Below, one piece after another: positions 41,601 through 51,928 of a DNA stretch of 64,000 bases; the first letter of the stretch is position 1; every line of letters begins with the position of its first letter. This DNA is from Collimonas fungivorans (GTDB taxonomy: Bacteria; Pseudomonadota; Gammaproteobacteria; Burkholderiales; Burkholderiaceae_D), in the NCBI RefSeq assembly GCF_001584145.1, contig NZ_CP013232.1, positions 5,518,001 to 5,582,000 of the forward strand. The letters run 5' to 3'. A model generated the notes under the pieces. The model saw nothing but the letters and a program-made list of their open reading frames with translations, had not been told where the DNA came from and did no database searches. A program made the position numbers and the translations under genes.

Positions 41601-42428
41601 ATGCAGCGCCGACAGCTTGACCGAGATGCCCGGGCCCTGCTTGATGCCGCGGCCGTTCGATGCCTTGCCGATGGCATGGATCGCATCTTCGTACGAGCGG
41701 TAATAAGAGGCCGCATCTTCTTCCGTCAACGCCGCTTCGCCCAGCATGTCGTAGGAATAGCGGTAGCCGCGTTTTTCATTGTCGCGGCTGTTGCCAAGCG
41801 CTTCGGCGATGGTCTGGCCGGTGACGAACTGGTTGCCCAGCATGCGCATGGCGACGTCGACGCCCTTGCGGATCAGCGGTTCGCCGCCGCGCCCGATCAG
41901 TTTGGTCAGGGCCGAACCCAGGCCGCGTTCGCTATTGGTGGCGACCAGCTTGCCGGTAATCAGCAGACCCCAGGTGGCGGCATTGACGAACAGCGACGGC
42001 GATTCGCCCAGGTGGCTGCCCCAGTCGCCCTTGCTGATCTTGTCGGCGATCAGGCGGTCGGCGGTCTGGTGGTCCGGAATGCGCAGCAGCGCTTCGGCCA
42101 GGCACATCAGCGCCACGCCCTCTTCCGACGACAGCGAGAATTCGTGCATTAAGGCGTCGACGCCGGACGCGCGCGTACGTTTTTCGCGCACCGCCTGCAC
42201 CAGCTTGCGCGCCAGCGCCTGGCTGGCGGCATGCGAGCCGGTGCTGGTTTGCACTTGCGCCAGCAGCCATTGCACGGCCAGGGTTTCATCGCGCCGGTAA
42301 GCGGCGGTGATGGCGGCGCGCAATGACGTCGGCTCGCTCATGACTTCCCGGTGGAAGACGCTGAATGCGGGGCTGAACATGGCAGGGGAAGTAGGGTCGG
42401 GCTTGGATGACGGCTGTAGCGGCGGCAT
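38700..42428 (-). CDS. putA: Bifunctional proline dehydrogenase / L-glutamate gamma-semialdehyde dehydrogenase
   Basis: A ~1242-residue trifunctional-family enzyme lacking the N-terminal ribbon-helix-helix domain of E. coli PutA. The proline dehydrogenase barrel is in the first half (ISVKLSALHPRYSRAQ, VRLVKGAYWDSEIKRAQ); the aldehyde dehydrogenase follows (ISPWNFPLAIFIGEV, FTGSTEVAQIINRTL, ETGGQNALIVDSSALPEQ, catalytic cysteine in GQRCSALRVL) and a C-terminal ALDH-like domain closes it. It oxidises proline to glutamate with channelling. Start at ATG 42428; a GTG at 42497 is in frame. The divergent Lrp-type gene is the likely activator. Confidence 0.93.
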   Translation of the reverse strand: MPPLQPSSKPDPTSPAMFSPAFSVFHREVMSEPTSLRAAITAAYRRDETLAVQWLLAQVQTSTGSHAASQALARKLVQAVREKRTRASGVDALMHEFSLSSEEGVALMCLAEALLRIPDHQTADRLIADKISKGDWGSHLGESPSLFVNAATWGLLITGKLVATNSERGLGSALTKLIGRGGEPLIRKGVDVAMRMLGNQFVTGQTIAEALGNSRDNEKRGYRYSYDMLGEAALTEEDAASYYRSYEDAIHAIGKASNGRGIKQGPGISVKLSALHPRYSRAQRQRTMEELLPRLKQLLLLAKQYDIGLNIDAEEADRLELSLDLMEALAFDAELAGFEGIGFVVQGYQKRCPFVIDYLVDLAHRSGRKFMVRLVKGAYWDSEIKRAQVDGLPGFPVYTRKVYTDVSYLTCAQKLLASTDVIYPQFATHNAHTLATIYSWAQEKNITDYEFQCLHGMGETLYDQVVGKDMLDKPCRIYAPVGSHQTLLAYLVRRLLENGANSSFVNQIVDESVSIDSLIADPLQAAQQLGGEPHPQIALPPAMYGAERKNSAGLDLSSEEVLRQIDSAFGVFGKQQWHATPMLAELQTYSQAARPILNPADKRDVVGSVVEASVADVDKALHAASVYAMDWQTLPPAERADKLERAAALFEVHQLELIALAIREAGKSLPNAIAEVREAVDFLRYYAAQVRHTQNALALGPVVCISPWNFPLAIFIGEVSAALAAGNVVLAKPAEQTPLIAARAVQLLHEAGVPPAALQFLPGQGDTVGATLTADARVKGVIFTGSTEVAQIINRTLAKRSLAESVDLPLIAETGGQNALIVDSSALPEQVVQDVLNSAFDSAGQRCSALRVLCLQNDIADRTLHMLKGAMQELRIGNPDRLVTDIGPVIDADAQGQLLAHIETMRATAKDFYQLPLPPEQQHGTFVAPALIEIGSMSELKREVFGPVLHVLRYARNELPQLVDAINGSGYGLTLGIHSRIDETIDFIVAHAHVGNIYVNRNIVGAVVGVQPFGGEGKSGTGPKAGGPLYLKRLQRNPAVSLGAHTIHAPNPEAANATPVLQALLSWARTHGHQRIAALGEEYMHASWLGTSLVLPGPTGERNSLSFAPRGAILCSADNVGAMLNQLAAVFATGNLPVVEAGSSAMIPEGLPRAVRAAIRVVDQLAGSDHATRLQLALVDGAGTARLRPLLTALGEQGGALVPLLETSEYASIPLWRLLAERAVCVNTTAAGGNASLMTLQA

Positions 42429-42643
42429 GGCGGTTGTCTCGGTGAGGATATTGGTTTTGTTAATTTGCTTTAGAGCATTATTTAGTGCATCAATCACAGC
42501 GACCGGTTTAACAGTCCGGGAAAGTGAAGTTGTTCGATTGTAGGCGGCATCGGCATGGATTAATTCTGGTAATAATGGTCGCTATCAAAATTTTGTTATT
42601 GGTGAGAAAATTTAACCGAATAAAATTTTTCGGAAGATAGTGC

Positions 42644-43102
42644 ATGCTTGACAAGATCAGCAAGAAAATCCTGGCCGAATTGCAGAACGATGGCCGCATC
42701 AGCAACGTCGACCTGTCTGCCCGCGTCAACTTGTCACCCGCCGCCTGCCTGGAGCGCGTCCGCAAACTGCAGGAAGCCGGCTACATCCTGCACTACACCG
42801 CCCAGCTCAATCCGCAGCTGCTGGACGTCGCCTTGCTGGTGTTTATCGAAGTGGTGCTGGACCGCACCACGCCGGAAGTCTTCGAAGCGTTCAGCCAGAG
42901 CGTGCAGATCATTCCCGAGGTGCTGGAGTGCCACATGGTGGCCGGCGGTTTCGATTACCTGGTCAAGGCGCGCGTCAAGGACATGAACGCCTACCGCGAG
43001 TTTCTCGGCAAGTCGCTGCTGCAGCTCAAGGGCGTGCGCGAGACGCACACCTACGCGGTGATGGAAGAGGTCAAGCACACCACAAAACTGCCGATTCGCT
43101 GA
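42644..43102 (+). CDS. Lrp/AsnC family transcriptional regulator (probable proline utilisation regulator)
   Basis: A 152-residue regulator: N-terminal HTH (LDKISKKILAELQNDGRISN, then LSARVNLSPAACLERVRKLQEAG) and C-terminal RAM ligand-binding domain (VLECHMVAGGFDYLVKARVKD). GGAAG precedes the ATG. It is divergent from putA with a 215-base AT-rich gap, the arrangement of PutR-type activators that replace the missing DNA-binding domain of PutA. The role is inferred from context. Confidence 0.88.
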   Translation: MLDKISKKILAELQNDGRISNVDLSARVNLSPAACLERVRKLQEAGYILHYTAQLNPQLLDVALLVFIEVVLDRTTPEVFEAFSQSVQIIPEVLECHMVAGGFDYLVKARVKDMNAYREFLGKSLLQLKGVRETHTYAVMEEVKHTTKLPIR

Positions 43103-43188
43103 GGGCCGGCAGTTACAGTTCGTTGGCAGATCGTGTCACAATAGTTGTCCTTGTATCATCAGAACAACTATCTTGGAGAAGACACATC

Positions 43189-44568
43189 ATGCAATTGCCG
43201 GGAATTCCACACAAATTATTGTTTAGCCTGATTTGCGGTTTGAGCGGACATGCCGCCATCGCTGTCGCAGCATCCGCGCCTTTGCCGACCGCCATATCCG
43301 CTGCTGCCGACGCTGCCCGCTCTGAAATCGCCCAGCAAGCCAAGGCCCTGGAACCGGCGCTGCTGGAGACGCGGCGCGATATCCATGCGCATCCGGAACT
43401 GGGCAATGTCGAGAAGCGTACCGGCGAACTGGTGGCGGCGCAGTTGCGCGCCCTGGGACTGGAGGTACGGACCGGCGTTGCACGCACCGGCGTAGTGGCG
43501 ATACTGAAAGGCGGCTTGCCCGGCCCGGTCGTCGCCTTGCGCGCCGATATGGATGCGTTGCCGGTGAAGGAAGTATCGGACCTGCCGTTCGCTTCGCACA
43601 GCAAAGGCCGTTACCTGGACAAGGATGTCGACGTCATGCACGCCTGTGGCCACGATGCGCATACGGCGATCCTGCTGACCACGGCCAGGATCCTGAGCGA
43701 CATGCGGGTGCGCCTGCCGGGCACCGTGGTGTTCTATTTCCAGCCGGCGGAAGAAGGCCCTAGCGATTTCGTGCCGGACGGGAAAAACACTTGGGGCGCA
43801 AAAATGATGGTGCAGGAAGGCGTGATGAAAGCGCCCAAGCCGGATGCAGTGTTCGGCCTGCATGTGTGGGCCGGGATTCCCGCTGGCCAGATCGCCTATC
43901 GCGCCGGTCCGACGCTGGCCAGTTCCGACGACCTGCGCATCCGCATCCTCGGCAAGCAGACCCATGCCGGCCGGCCGTGGGACGGCATCGATCCGATCAC
44001 CGTCAGCGCCGAAGCGCTGGTGGGCCTGCAAACCGTGGTCAGCCGCCGCACCGATATTTCTTCCTTCCCGTCGGTGGTCAGCATCGGCACGATCAACGGC
44101 GGCACCCGCTATAACATCATCCCGGAATCGGTCGACATGACCGGCACCATCCGTTCCTACGACTATGGCATCCGCCAGAAGCTGCATGCGAACGTGCGCC
44201 AGACCGTGGAGAAGATCGCCGAGAGCGGCGGCGCCAAGGCCGAAGTCACCATCATCGAAAAATACGATCCGACCATCAACGACGCCGGCCTGACCGAAAA
44301 AATGGGCCCCACCTTGCGCTGGGCCGCACAAAACGATGTGACGCAGAGTCCGCTGGTCGGCGGCGCCGAAGATTTTTCTTTCTTTGCGAAAGAGGCGCCC
44401 GGCTTGTTCGTGTTCCTCGGCATCACGCCGCGCGGCCAGGATATGGCAAAGGCCGCGCCGAACCACAATCCGGGATTCTTCGTGGATGAATCGGCGCTGG
44501 TGGTCGGCGTGCGCACCATGGCGTCGCTGGCGACCGATTACCTGTACGCCGCTGCTGCGCCACGCTAA
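43189..44568 (+). CDS. Periplasmic M20 family amidohydrolase (hippurate/IAA-amino acid hydrolase-like)
   Basis: A 459-residue metal hydrolase with a signal peptide (HKLLFSLICGLSGHAAIAVA). Metal-binding motifs are ADMDALPV, HACGHDAHTA and PAEEG; the dimerisation domain follows (KQTHAGRPWDGIDPI) and GGAEDFSFF lies near the end. It would hydrolyse an N-acyl amino acid. The ATG at 43189 has TTGGAGAAG. The same strand and 86-base gap to the Lrp gene allow but do not prove co-transcription. Confidence 0.87.
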   Translation: MQLPGIPHKLLFSLICGLSGHAAIAVAASAPLPTAISAAADAARSEIAQQAKALEPALLETRRDIHAHPELGNVEKRTGELVAAQLRALGLEVRTGVARTGVVAILKGGLPGPVVALRADMDALPVKEVSDLPFASHSKGRYLDKDVDVMHACGHDAHTAILLTTARILSDMRVRLPGTVVFYFQPAEEGPSDFVPDGKNTWGAKMMVQEGVMKAPKPDAVFGLHVWAGIPAGQIAYRAGPTLASSDDLRIRILGKQTHAGRPWDGIDPITVSAEALVGLQTVVSRRTDISSFPSVVSIGTINGGTRYNIIPESVDMTGTIRSYDYGIRQKLHANVRQTVEKIAESGGAKAEVTIIEKYDPTINDAGLTEKMGPTLRWAAQNDVTQSPLVGGAEDFSFFAKEAPGLFVFLGITPRGQDMAKAAPNHNPGFFVDESALVVGVRTMASLATDYLYAAAAPR

Positions 44569-44581
44569 ACCGGTTTCCTGC

Positions 44582-45616
44582 TCAGGTGCTGCTGCGTATC
44601 GCCAGCTTGAAGCCGAGGTCGACGCTGGTGGTTTCCGGCGTCTCGTGCCTGAGCAGCTTGATCAATAACTGGGCGGCGGTAAACCCGATGTCGTAGCGCG
44701 GCGTGACGATCGTAGTGATGCCGGGATTGGCGAAGGCCGACCACGGCAAATCGTTGAAACCGGCGATCGCCATCTGGCCCGGCACCGACAGGCCGCGCCG
44801 CTGGCACTCGAACAGGACGCCCAGCGCCAGGTCGTCGTTGCAACAGAACACCGCATCGCAGGCTGGCGTCTGCTGCAGGATCTGGCCCAACATCTTGGTG
44901 CCCAGCTCCACCGTCGACGGCGCCGGCGTCAGCACTTCGATATCGGGGTTGATGCCGGCTTCCGACAAAGCCTTGCGAAAACCGTGGCGGCGTTTCATCA
45001 TGCGCGGATCAAGCTGGGCGCCGAGGAAACCGGGCTGGCGGTAGCCGCGTTCGATCAGATGGCGGGCGATGCTGTAGCCCGCATCTTCGTGCGAAAAACC
45101 GACTGTGACCTCGCTGTTTTCCGGGTTCAGGTCGAACATGCGCACGGCTGGCACATTGTGCGTCGCCAGTTGCTCGCGCAGCGCATCCTGCTGTTCTATG
45201 CCGCTCAGCAAAAAACCGTCCGGCGCATGCGCCAGGTAAGTGCTGATCAGCTGGCTTTCCTTGTCCGGCGAATAGCTGCTTTCGCCGATCAGGAATTTAT
45301 AGCCGTGCTGGTTCAGGCTGTCGCGGATCCCGGTCAGCGTGTCGACGAATACGGAATTGCTGAGCGACGGCACGATGACGCCGATCACCTGCGACTTGGC
45401 CGACGCCAGCGTGCTGGCGGCCTGGTTCGGCACATAACCGAGCTGCTTGATCGCCGCCGCAATGCGGTCGCGCGCTTCCAGCTGCACCAGCGCCGGAGTT
45501 TTCAGTGCGCGCGATACGGTCATCGGGCTGACCCGCGCCAGGCGTGCGACATCGACGATGGTTACCCTGCCGCTGGCGCGGCTGTGGCGTTGTGGCTTGA
45601 GTTCCTGGCTGGTCAT
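44582..45616 (-). CDS. LacI-family transcriptional regulator (GntR-like repressor of gluconate use)
   Basis: A 344-residue repressor: LacI HTH with VTIVDVARLARVSPMTVSRA, hinge helix PNQAASTLAS, and a periplasmic-binding-type sugar domain (IGVIVPSLSNSVFVDTLTGI). The sequence resembles GntR of E. coli more than LacI or GalR. It is divergent from gluconate kinase, with the palindromic operator TGTTAGCGCTAACA between them. Effector probably gluconate or 6-phosphogluconate, by inference. Confidence 0.87.
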   Translation of the reverse strand: MTSQELKPQRHSRASGRVTIVDVARLARVSPMTVSRALKTPALVQLEARDRIAAAIKQLGYVPNQAASTLASAKSQVIGVIVPSLSNSVFVDTLTGIRDSLNQHGYKFLIGESSYSPDKESQLISTYLAHAPDGFLLSGIEQQDALREQLATHNVPAVRMFDLNPENSEVTVGFSHEDAGYSIARHLIERGYRQPGFLGAQLDPRMMKRRHGFRKALSEAGINPDIEVLTPAPSTVELGTKMLGQILQQTPACDAVFCCNDDLALGVLFECQRRGLSVPGQMAIAGFNDLPWSAFANPGITTIVTPRYDIGFTAAQLLIKLLRHETPETTSVDLGFKLAIRSST

Positions 45617-45837
45617 GGTAACGATGGCATTGAATGGTCTCTCTACATTTAGCTCGCTGCTGCCAGCTTATTCATTATTCAGCCGGATTCCAGTTATGTA
45701 TGCCGGGCAATGGAATCTTGTTCATTTGGCTAGCGTAAGCAATGTTACACGCAAGCCCTGCTGCATTGTTATAGTTTCCTTGGAGTAAGGGTACTAGCAG
45801 TGTGCAATATTACTTTCCGTTGTAAAAGAGACGCGAT

Positions 45838-45851
45838 GTTAGCGCTAACAT
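45838..45851. promoter_or_regulatory. LacI/GntR-type operator
   Basis: TGTTAGCGCTAACA is a perfect 14-bp palindrome with the central CG of LacI-family operators and is close to the E. coli GntR box. It lies in the 370-base gap 45617-45986 between the repressor gene and gntK, next to a TATGAT that could be a -10 box. A half-site-like AATGTTACACG lies near 45742. The rest of the gap shows nothing recognisable. Confidence 0.8.
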
Positions 45852-45986
45852 ATGATGTATGATTGCGGCCACGCAGCCACGCGGCGGCGCCGGCAAGTAC
45901 TACAATGAAACGGGTGCGGCGCACGGCGTCCAGGCAGGATAGCTGCTCATCAGCAGTCGCTTACTCATTTCATCACGAGGTAGTTC

Positions 45987-47555
45987 ATGCAACACCAGCC
46001 AGAATACATGCTCGGCGTAGACATCGGCACCACCAGCACCAAGGCGGTGCTGTTCACCACCCAGGGACAGGTAGTGGCGCAGCACGCGGTGGAATACCCC
46101 CTGCTGTGCACCACGCCGGGCATGGCTGAGCAAGATCCGCTGCAGATTTACGAGGCGGTGCTGAGCGCGATCAAGAACGCGGTGGGCAACGCTGCTGGCA
46201 AGAACGGCGTCGAGGCCGCACAGATAAAGCTGGTGTCCTTCAGCGCCGCCATGCATAGCGTGATCGCGGTCGGCCAGGACGGCGCGCTGCTGAGCAACAG
46301 CATCACCTGGGGCGACAACCGTGCCGGCGCATGGGCCAACCGCATCCGCGACGAACTGGGCGGCCATGAAATCTACCTGCGCACCGGCACCCCTATCCAT
46401 CCGATGTCGCCGCTATGCAAGATCATGTGGCTGCGCCATGACCAGCCGCAGCTGTTTGCGCGCGCGGCGCGCTTTGTCGGCGTCAAGGAATATGTGCTGT
46501 ACCGCCTGTTCGGCGAATGGCTGGTCGATCATTCGATCGCCTCCGCCACCGGCATGTTCAACCTGCAGCAGCTGGACTGGGACCAGGGCGCGCTGGAACT
46601 GCTCGGCATCGGCCCGCAGCAATTGTCGAAACTTGTGCCGACCACTCACCACCTGAGCGGCCTGGCGCCGGCCATGGCGCAGCAGCTGGGCCTGGCGCCG
46701 GCGACGCCGTTCGTGATCGGCGCCAACGACGGCGTGCTGTCCAACCTTGGCGTCAACGCCATCGGCCCGGGCCAGGTCGCGGTCACCATCGGTACGTCGG
46801 GAGCGATGCGGACCGTGATCGACAAGCCGCTGACCGATCCCTCCGGCCGCACCTTCTGTTATGCCCTGACCGCCAGGCACTGGGTGGTCGGCGGCCCCAC
46901 CAACAACGGCGGCAGCATTTTCCACTGGGTGCGCGACGAGCTGGCGACCGCCGAAGCCGCCGCCGCCAAGGCCGCCGGCCTTGATCCCTACGATGCCTTG
47001 ACCAAAATCGCCGAGGGCGTCAGCGCCGGCGCCGAAGGGTTGCTGTTCCATCCTTACCTGGCGGGCGAACGTGCGCCGTTATGGAATGCCGACGCGCGCG
47101 GTTCCTATTTCGGCCTGGCGACGCATCACGGCAAGCCGCACATGATCCGGGCCGCGCTGGAAGGTGTGATTTTCAGCCTGTACAGCATCTTGCCGGCAGT
47201 CGAAGACCTGATCGGGCCTACCACCCATATGATGGCGACCGGCGGTTTTGCCCGTTCGCCGTTGTGGCGGCAGATGATGGCGGATATTTTCGAACGTGAA
47301 GTGGTAGTGCCGGAAAGCGTCGAATCATCCTGCCTCGGCGCCGCCGTGCTTGGCCTGTATGCGCTGGGCAAAGTCGATTCGCTGGAAGTCATCGGCGGCA
47401 TGGTCGGCTCTACCCACCGCCATGTGCCGATTGCGGAAAACGTCGCGCTGTATCGCCGCTTGTGGCCGATCTATGCGGCTATCCCCAGGCAGCTTGAGCA
47501 GCAGTACCGGCAGCTGTCGCAGTTCCAGCGAGAGACTGCGGTCACGCCGTCTTGA
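45987..47555 (+). CDS. gntK: Gluconate kinase (FGGY family)
   Basis: A 522-residue carbohydrate kinase of the Bacillus GntK type, unlike the short P-loop GntK of E. coli. The phosphate-binding motif is DIGTTSTK (residues 12-19); FSAAMHSVIAVG, ITWGDNRA (substrate loop), IGTSGAMR and the second FGGY signature region GLLFHPYLAGERAPLWN are visible. It makes 6-phosphogluconate for the Entner-Doudoroff or pentose phosphate path. GAGG precedes the ATG. No gluconate permease is adjacent. Confidence 0.85.
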   Translation: MQHQPEYMLGVDIGTTSTKAVLFTTQGQVVAQHAVEYPLLCTTPGMAEQDPLQIYEAVLSAIKNAVGNAAGKNGVEAAQIKLVSFSAAMHSVIAVGQDGALLSNSITWGDNRAGAWANRIRDELGGHEIYLRTGTPIHPMSPLCKIMWLRHDQPQLFARAARFVGVKEYVLYRLFGEWLVDHSIASATGMFNLQQLDWDQGALELLGIGPQQLSKLVPTTHHLSGLAPAMAQQLGLAPATPFVIGANDGVLSNLGVNAIGPGQVAVTIGTSGAMRTVIDKPLTDPSGRTFCYALTARHWVVGGPTNNGGSIFHWVRDELATAEAAAAKAAGLDPYDALTKIAEGVSAGAEGLLFHPYLAGERAPLWNADARGSYFGLATHHGKPHMIRAALEGVIFSLYSILPAVEDLIGPTTHMMATGGFARSPLWRQMMADIFEREVVVPESVESSCLGAAVLGLYALGKVDSLEVIGGMVGSTHRHVPIAENVALYRRLWPIYAAIPRQLEQQYRQLSQFQRETAVTPS

Positions 47556-47558
47556 ACC

Positions 47559-47637
47559 GTAGCGTGGGCACCTGTGCCCACGCGGACCTATGTGCATCTG
47601 CTGTCACGCCTGGGCAAAAAAACCTGCCCACCCTACC
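47559..47637. repeat. Pair of GTAGGGTGGGCAC-type REP-like palindromes, one degenerate
   Basis: GTAGCGTGGGCAC-ct-GTGCCCACGCG at 47559-47584 and, inverted, CACGCCTGGGCA ... TGCCCACCCTAC at 47605-47636. They fill the gap between the convergent gntK and LysR genes, 4 bases from each stop codon. Confidence 0.85.
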
Positions 47638-47641
47638 GGCT

Positions 47642-48607
47642 TTAATCTTCGTCTTCCGGATCGATCAGGCTGAATTTTTCGTGAGCGGTTTCGCTCAAAT
47701 GCCCGCGCAGCCATTTGTGCGCCGGGTTGCGGGAATCCCGTTCGTGCCACAGCATGTCGACATGGACCGCCGGCGTCGGGAACGGCAGCTCGCGCGCTAC
47801 CAGCTCCTCGGTCATGCCGGTAGCGCCGATCAGGTGGCGCGGCAAGACCGTCAGCAGATCTGAACTGGCGACCACCCGGCCAGCCGTGAAGAATTGATTG
47901 ACGGTCAGCAGGATGCGCCGTTCGCGTCCCATCGCCGCCAGGGTTTCATCGATCAGGCCATGCGCGCGGCCGGAAAAACTGACCAGCAAATGATGCGATG
48001 CGCAGTAATTGTCCAGGGTCAGCACCTGATTCGCCAGCGGATGGTTCTTGTGCATCACGCAGACATATTCGCCGGTGTACAGCCGCTCATGATGGATAGG
48101 CGAAGCGCTGGTGGTCTGGCCGCCGGCCAGCTGGGCTGCGACGCCGGGGAAAAAACCCACCGCCAGGTCAACATCGCCGCGCAGCAGCATCTGGCGCGGA
48201 TCGCGGGTGGTCAGCGGCACCATGCGCAGGTTCAGCTGCGGCGCGTCGCGCTCGATGGTGCGCACCAGCCCCGGCAGCCACAGCGCAGCGGTAGCGTCCG
48301 CCATCGCCATCTGGAAAGTGGTGTGGGCGCGCGAGACATCGAAGGTCTCCGGCGTGATTGCGGTTTCCAGGTCGGTCAGCGCACGCCTGACCACCGGCCA
48401 CAATTCTTCGGCATGCTGGGTCGGCTTGACGCCGTGCGCGGTGCGGATCAGCAGCTCGTCGTTGAGGGTGTCGCGCAGGCGTTTCAAGGCGTTCGACACG
48501 GCCGGCTGGGTCATCGCCAGCCGGCTGGCGGCGCGCGTCAGGTTCTGCTCGGTCATGACGGCATCGAAGACACGCAGCAGGTTCAGGTCAAGCGTCAGGA
48601 AGCTCAT
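47642..48607 (-). CDS. LysR-family transcriptional regulator
   Basis: A 321-residue LTTR of the NodD/PcaQ-like group: DLNLLRVFDAVMTEQNLTRA, ASRLAMTQPAVSNALKRL forms the HTH, followed by an effector domain (MADATAALWLPGLVRTIERD). Neighbouring genes give no clear target: gntK is convergent and the divergent small-protein pair is 391 bases away. Confidence 0.87.
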   Translation of the reverse strand: MSFLTLDLNLLRVFDAVMTEQNLTRAASRLAMTQPAVSNALKRLRDTLNDELLIRTAHGVKPTQHAEELWPVVRRALTDLETAITPETFDVSRAHTTFQMAMADATAALWLPGLVRTIERDAPQLNLRMVPLTTRDPRQMLLRGDVDLAVGFFPGVAAQLAGGQTTSASPIHHERLYTGEYVCVMHKNHPLANQVLTLDNYCASHHLLVSFSGRAHGLIDETLAAMGRERRILLTVNQFFTAGRVVASSDLLTVLPRHLIGATGMTEELVARELPFPTPAVHVDMLWHERDSRNPAHKWLRGHLSETAHEKFSLIDPEDED

Positions 48608-48998
48608 GGTTGGATCTATCGTTAATTATTTTTAGATGGAATATGGCGCCGGCAAATTTAGCTGGAAGCAACATTCACAGATTTTATAACTGTTATATGA
48701 AAGCGCAATGACAGATTTCAAGTGCAGTAAAAATATTGCGTCACAACATAAAACGCATATCAGGCTGGATTATGTCTCAGATGTTCAACTATTGCCGAGT
48801 TGAAACCAAGACAAACCGATCTCTCGCCTCTCATGCTTTATCTTACACATCTTGTCTTAACCACGACATGAGGGACATTCTTCAGCAGCGGCGAACATTA
48901 TTCGTTGAACACATAACTGATATCCCAAATCAGAATTGGATAGCTCCCTAAGTAGTGAATATACTGCAATGCAACATCATCAACAAAGAGTAGTTGCA
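48608..48998. other. Gene-free region before the small-protein pair
   Basis: A 391-base moderately AT-rich stretch that must hold the promoters of the LysR gene and the small-protein pair. I see no convincing -35/-10 pair, terminator, operator or RNA structure. A 71-codon open frame at 48736-48951 has no ribosome site and unnatural composition. Confidence 0.5.
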
Positions 48999-49316
48999 AT
49001 GTCTTTATTCGCTTTTGCCCTGCCAGCTGAAATCGCTTTGTTCGACGCATCGGCCTTGCTTGCTGCCGCTGCCGCCGCATTGCGGCCATTGCTGGGCCTG
49101 GGAGCGCTGGCGACCTTGATGGTGTATTTCAAACCGCTCTGGATGGGGATCTTGCGTGCAGCACTGATGTTGATCAAGCCGCGCAAATCACTGGAACAGC
49201 GGATTGCCCGCAGCAAGTTCAGAGGACAGCAAGTGATACGCCGCATGGCTAACGACCATGCCTCTAGCCAGCCTAACCTGGCTGCAGAGCTGCGATTGCT
49301 GGCCGGTCGCGATTGA
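48999..49316 (+). CDS. Small membrane protein of unknown function (105 aa)
   Basis: Not recognised as a named family. The start at 48999 (MSLFAFALPAEIALFDASAL) follows AAAGAG; ATG 48969 and TTG 48936 are in-frame alternatives. Residues ~18-60 are hydrophobic and Ala/Leu-rich (one or two membrane passes: ALLAAAAAALRPLLGLGALA and LMVYFKPLWMGILRAALMLI). The rest is basic and soluble-looking (KPRKSLEQRIARSKFRGQQV), so the C-terminus probably faces the cytoplasm. It is followed after 29 bases by a 37-residue gene and then a strong terminator, forming a two-gene unit. Confidence 0.65.
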   Translation: MSLFAFALPAEIALFDASALLAAAAAALRPLLGLGALATLMVYFKPLWMGILRAALMLIKPRKSLEQRIARSKFRGQQVIRRMANDHASSQPNLAAELRLLAGRD

Positions 49317-49345
49317 TTATTGTTAATAACCACGAGGAGTTTGCC

Positions 49346-49459
49346 ATGCACCAATACATTTACCACGACGAAGACGGTTTCCCGACTTTCGCGGTGCTGC
49401 AATGGCTGCGTGCCATGGCGACCCGCGTTCTGGCCTGGATGGGTTTGAACGGCCTGTAA
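49346..49459 (+). CDS. Small protein of unknown function (37 aa)
   Basis: A 38-codon frame starting with ATG right after a strong GAGGAG site at good spacing: MHQYIYHDEDGFPTFAVLQW is the first half, and the second half is an amphipathic, Arg/Trp-containing helix ending GLNGL. The codon use is GC-rich in third positions like neighbouring genes. It lies between the 105-aa gene and a clear terminator. No family recognised; a small membrane-associated peptide is a reasonable guess. Confidence 0.6.
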   Translation: MHQYIYHDEDGFPTFAVLQWLRAMATRVLAWMGLNGL

Positions 49460-49512
49460 AAGCTGTCACCGGAATTTTTGACGTCTCCTCTTTCCTGCGA
49501 TGGAAGGATTCA

Positions 49513-49546
49513 CCCTGCCGGCTTGGCGCCGGCAGGGATTTTTTTT
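49513..49546 (+). terminator. Terminator of the small-protein pair
   Basis: A 10-bp GC-rich stem CCCTGCCGGC / GCCGGCAGGG, 5-base loop, followed by A and eight T residues on the plus strand. Confidence 0.93.
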
Positions 49547-49556
49547 GTCTGCCCAT

Positions 49557-49587
49557 AAAAAAACGCCCGCAGCTTGCGGGCGTTTTG
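49557..49587 (-). terminator. Terminator of pckG
   Basis: AAACGCCCGC / GCGGGCGTTT with a 5-base loop, 27 bases after the pckG stop; on the minus strand it runs into a T tract. Confidence 0.9.
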
Positions 49588-49613
49588 TATTGCGATAGCA
49601 AGCTATCCAGGCC

Positions 49614-51488
<1,875 letters not shown>

Positions 51489-51928
51489 GAAAACTACCTC
51501 CAATACCAATAAAGAAATCTGTTTCTTGCCTTCCTCTTGCCAGCGGGCTGCGCCTGGCTGGCGCGCCGTGTCGGTCGGCTGAATCCTGGTGCGTTTGCTG
51601 CGGGCTATCCGCAATCTGTTGCGTGACCGCAGGCAGCAAAAAATGAAATAATGGGCCGGATTTAGTCTTGTTTACAAAACTGCAGGCGCCGAGCGGGTTT
51701 TACTGCAGGCCTTACTGTGATTCAGGCCGCACACCATGGTCGATATAGCCTGTCTGCTCCGGAAAACTGCATTTATCCTGGAAAAAGTGGGCCGATTGTA
51801 CACCCGATTTGTAGTGAAATTGACCAACTATTGTAGTAAGGTATTTCCCATTTTCCGGATGCTGTTGCTTTATTACGTGGCAGCCCTTTTCCCTTATTTT
51901 TTTGTCACACTTACAGCATGGAACTCCT
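51489..51928. other. Divergent intergenic region pckG / hydroxyacid dehydrogenase
   Basis: A 440-base gene-free gap that must hold both promoters. TTGACC (near 51819) followed 16 bases later by TATTTC is a weak candidate for the rightward promoter. No repeat, RNA or operator was recognised. Confidence 0.4.

Noticed and set aside
48736..48951. 71-codon frame before the small-protein pair
   Set aside because: No ribosome site, Cys/His-rich random-looking composition and AT-rich codons.
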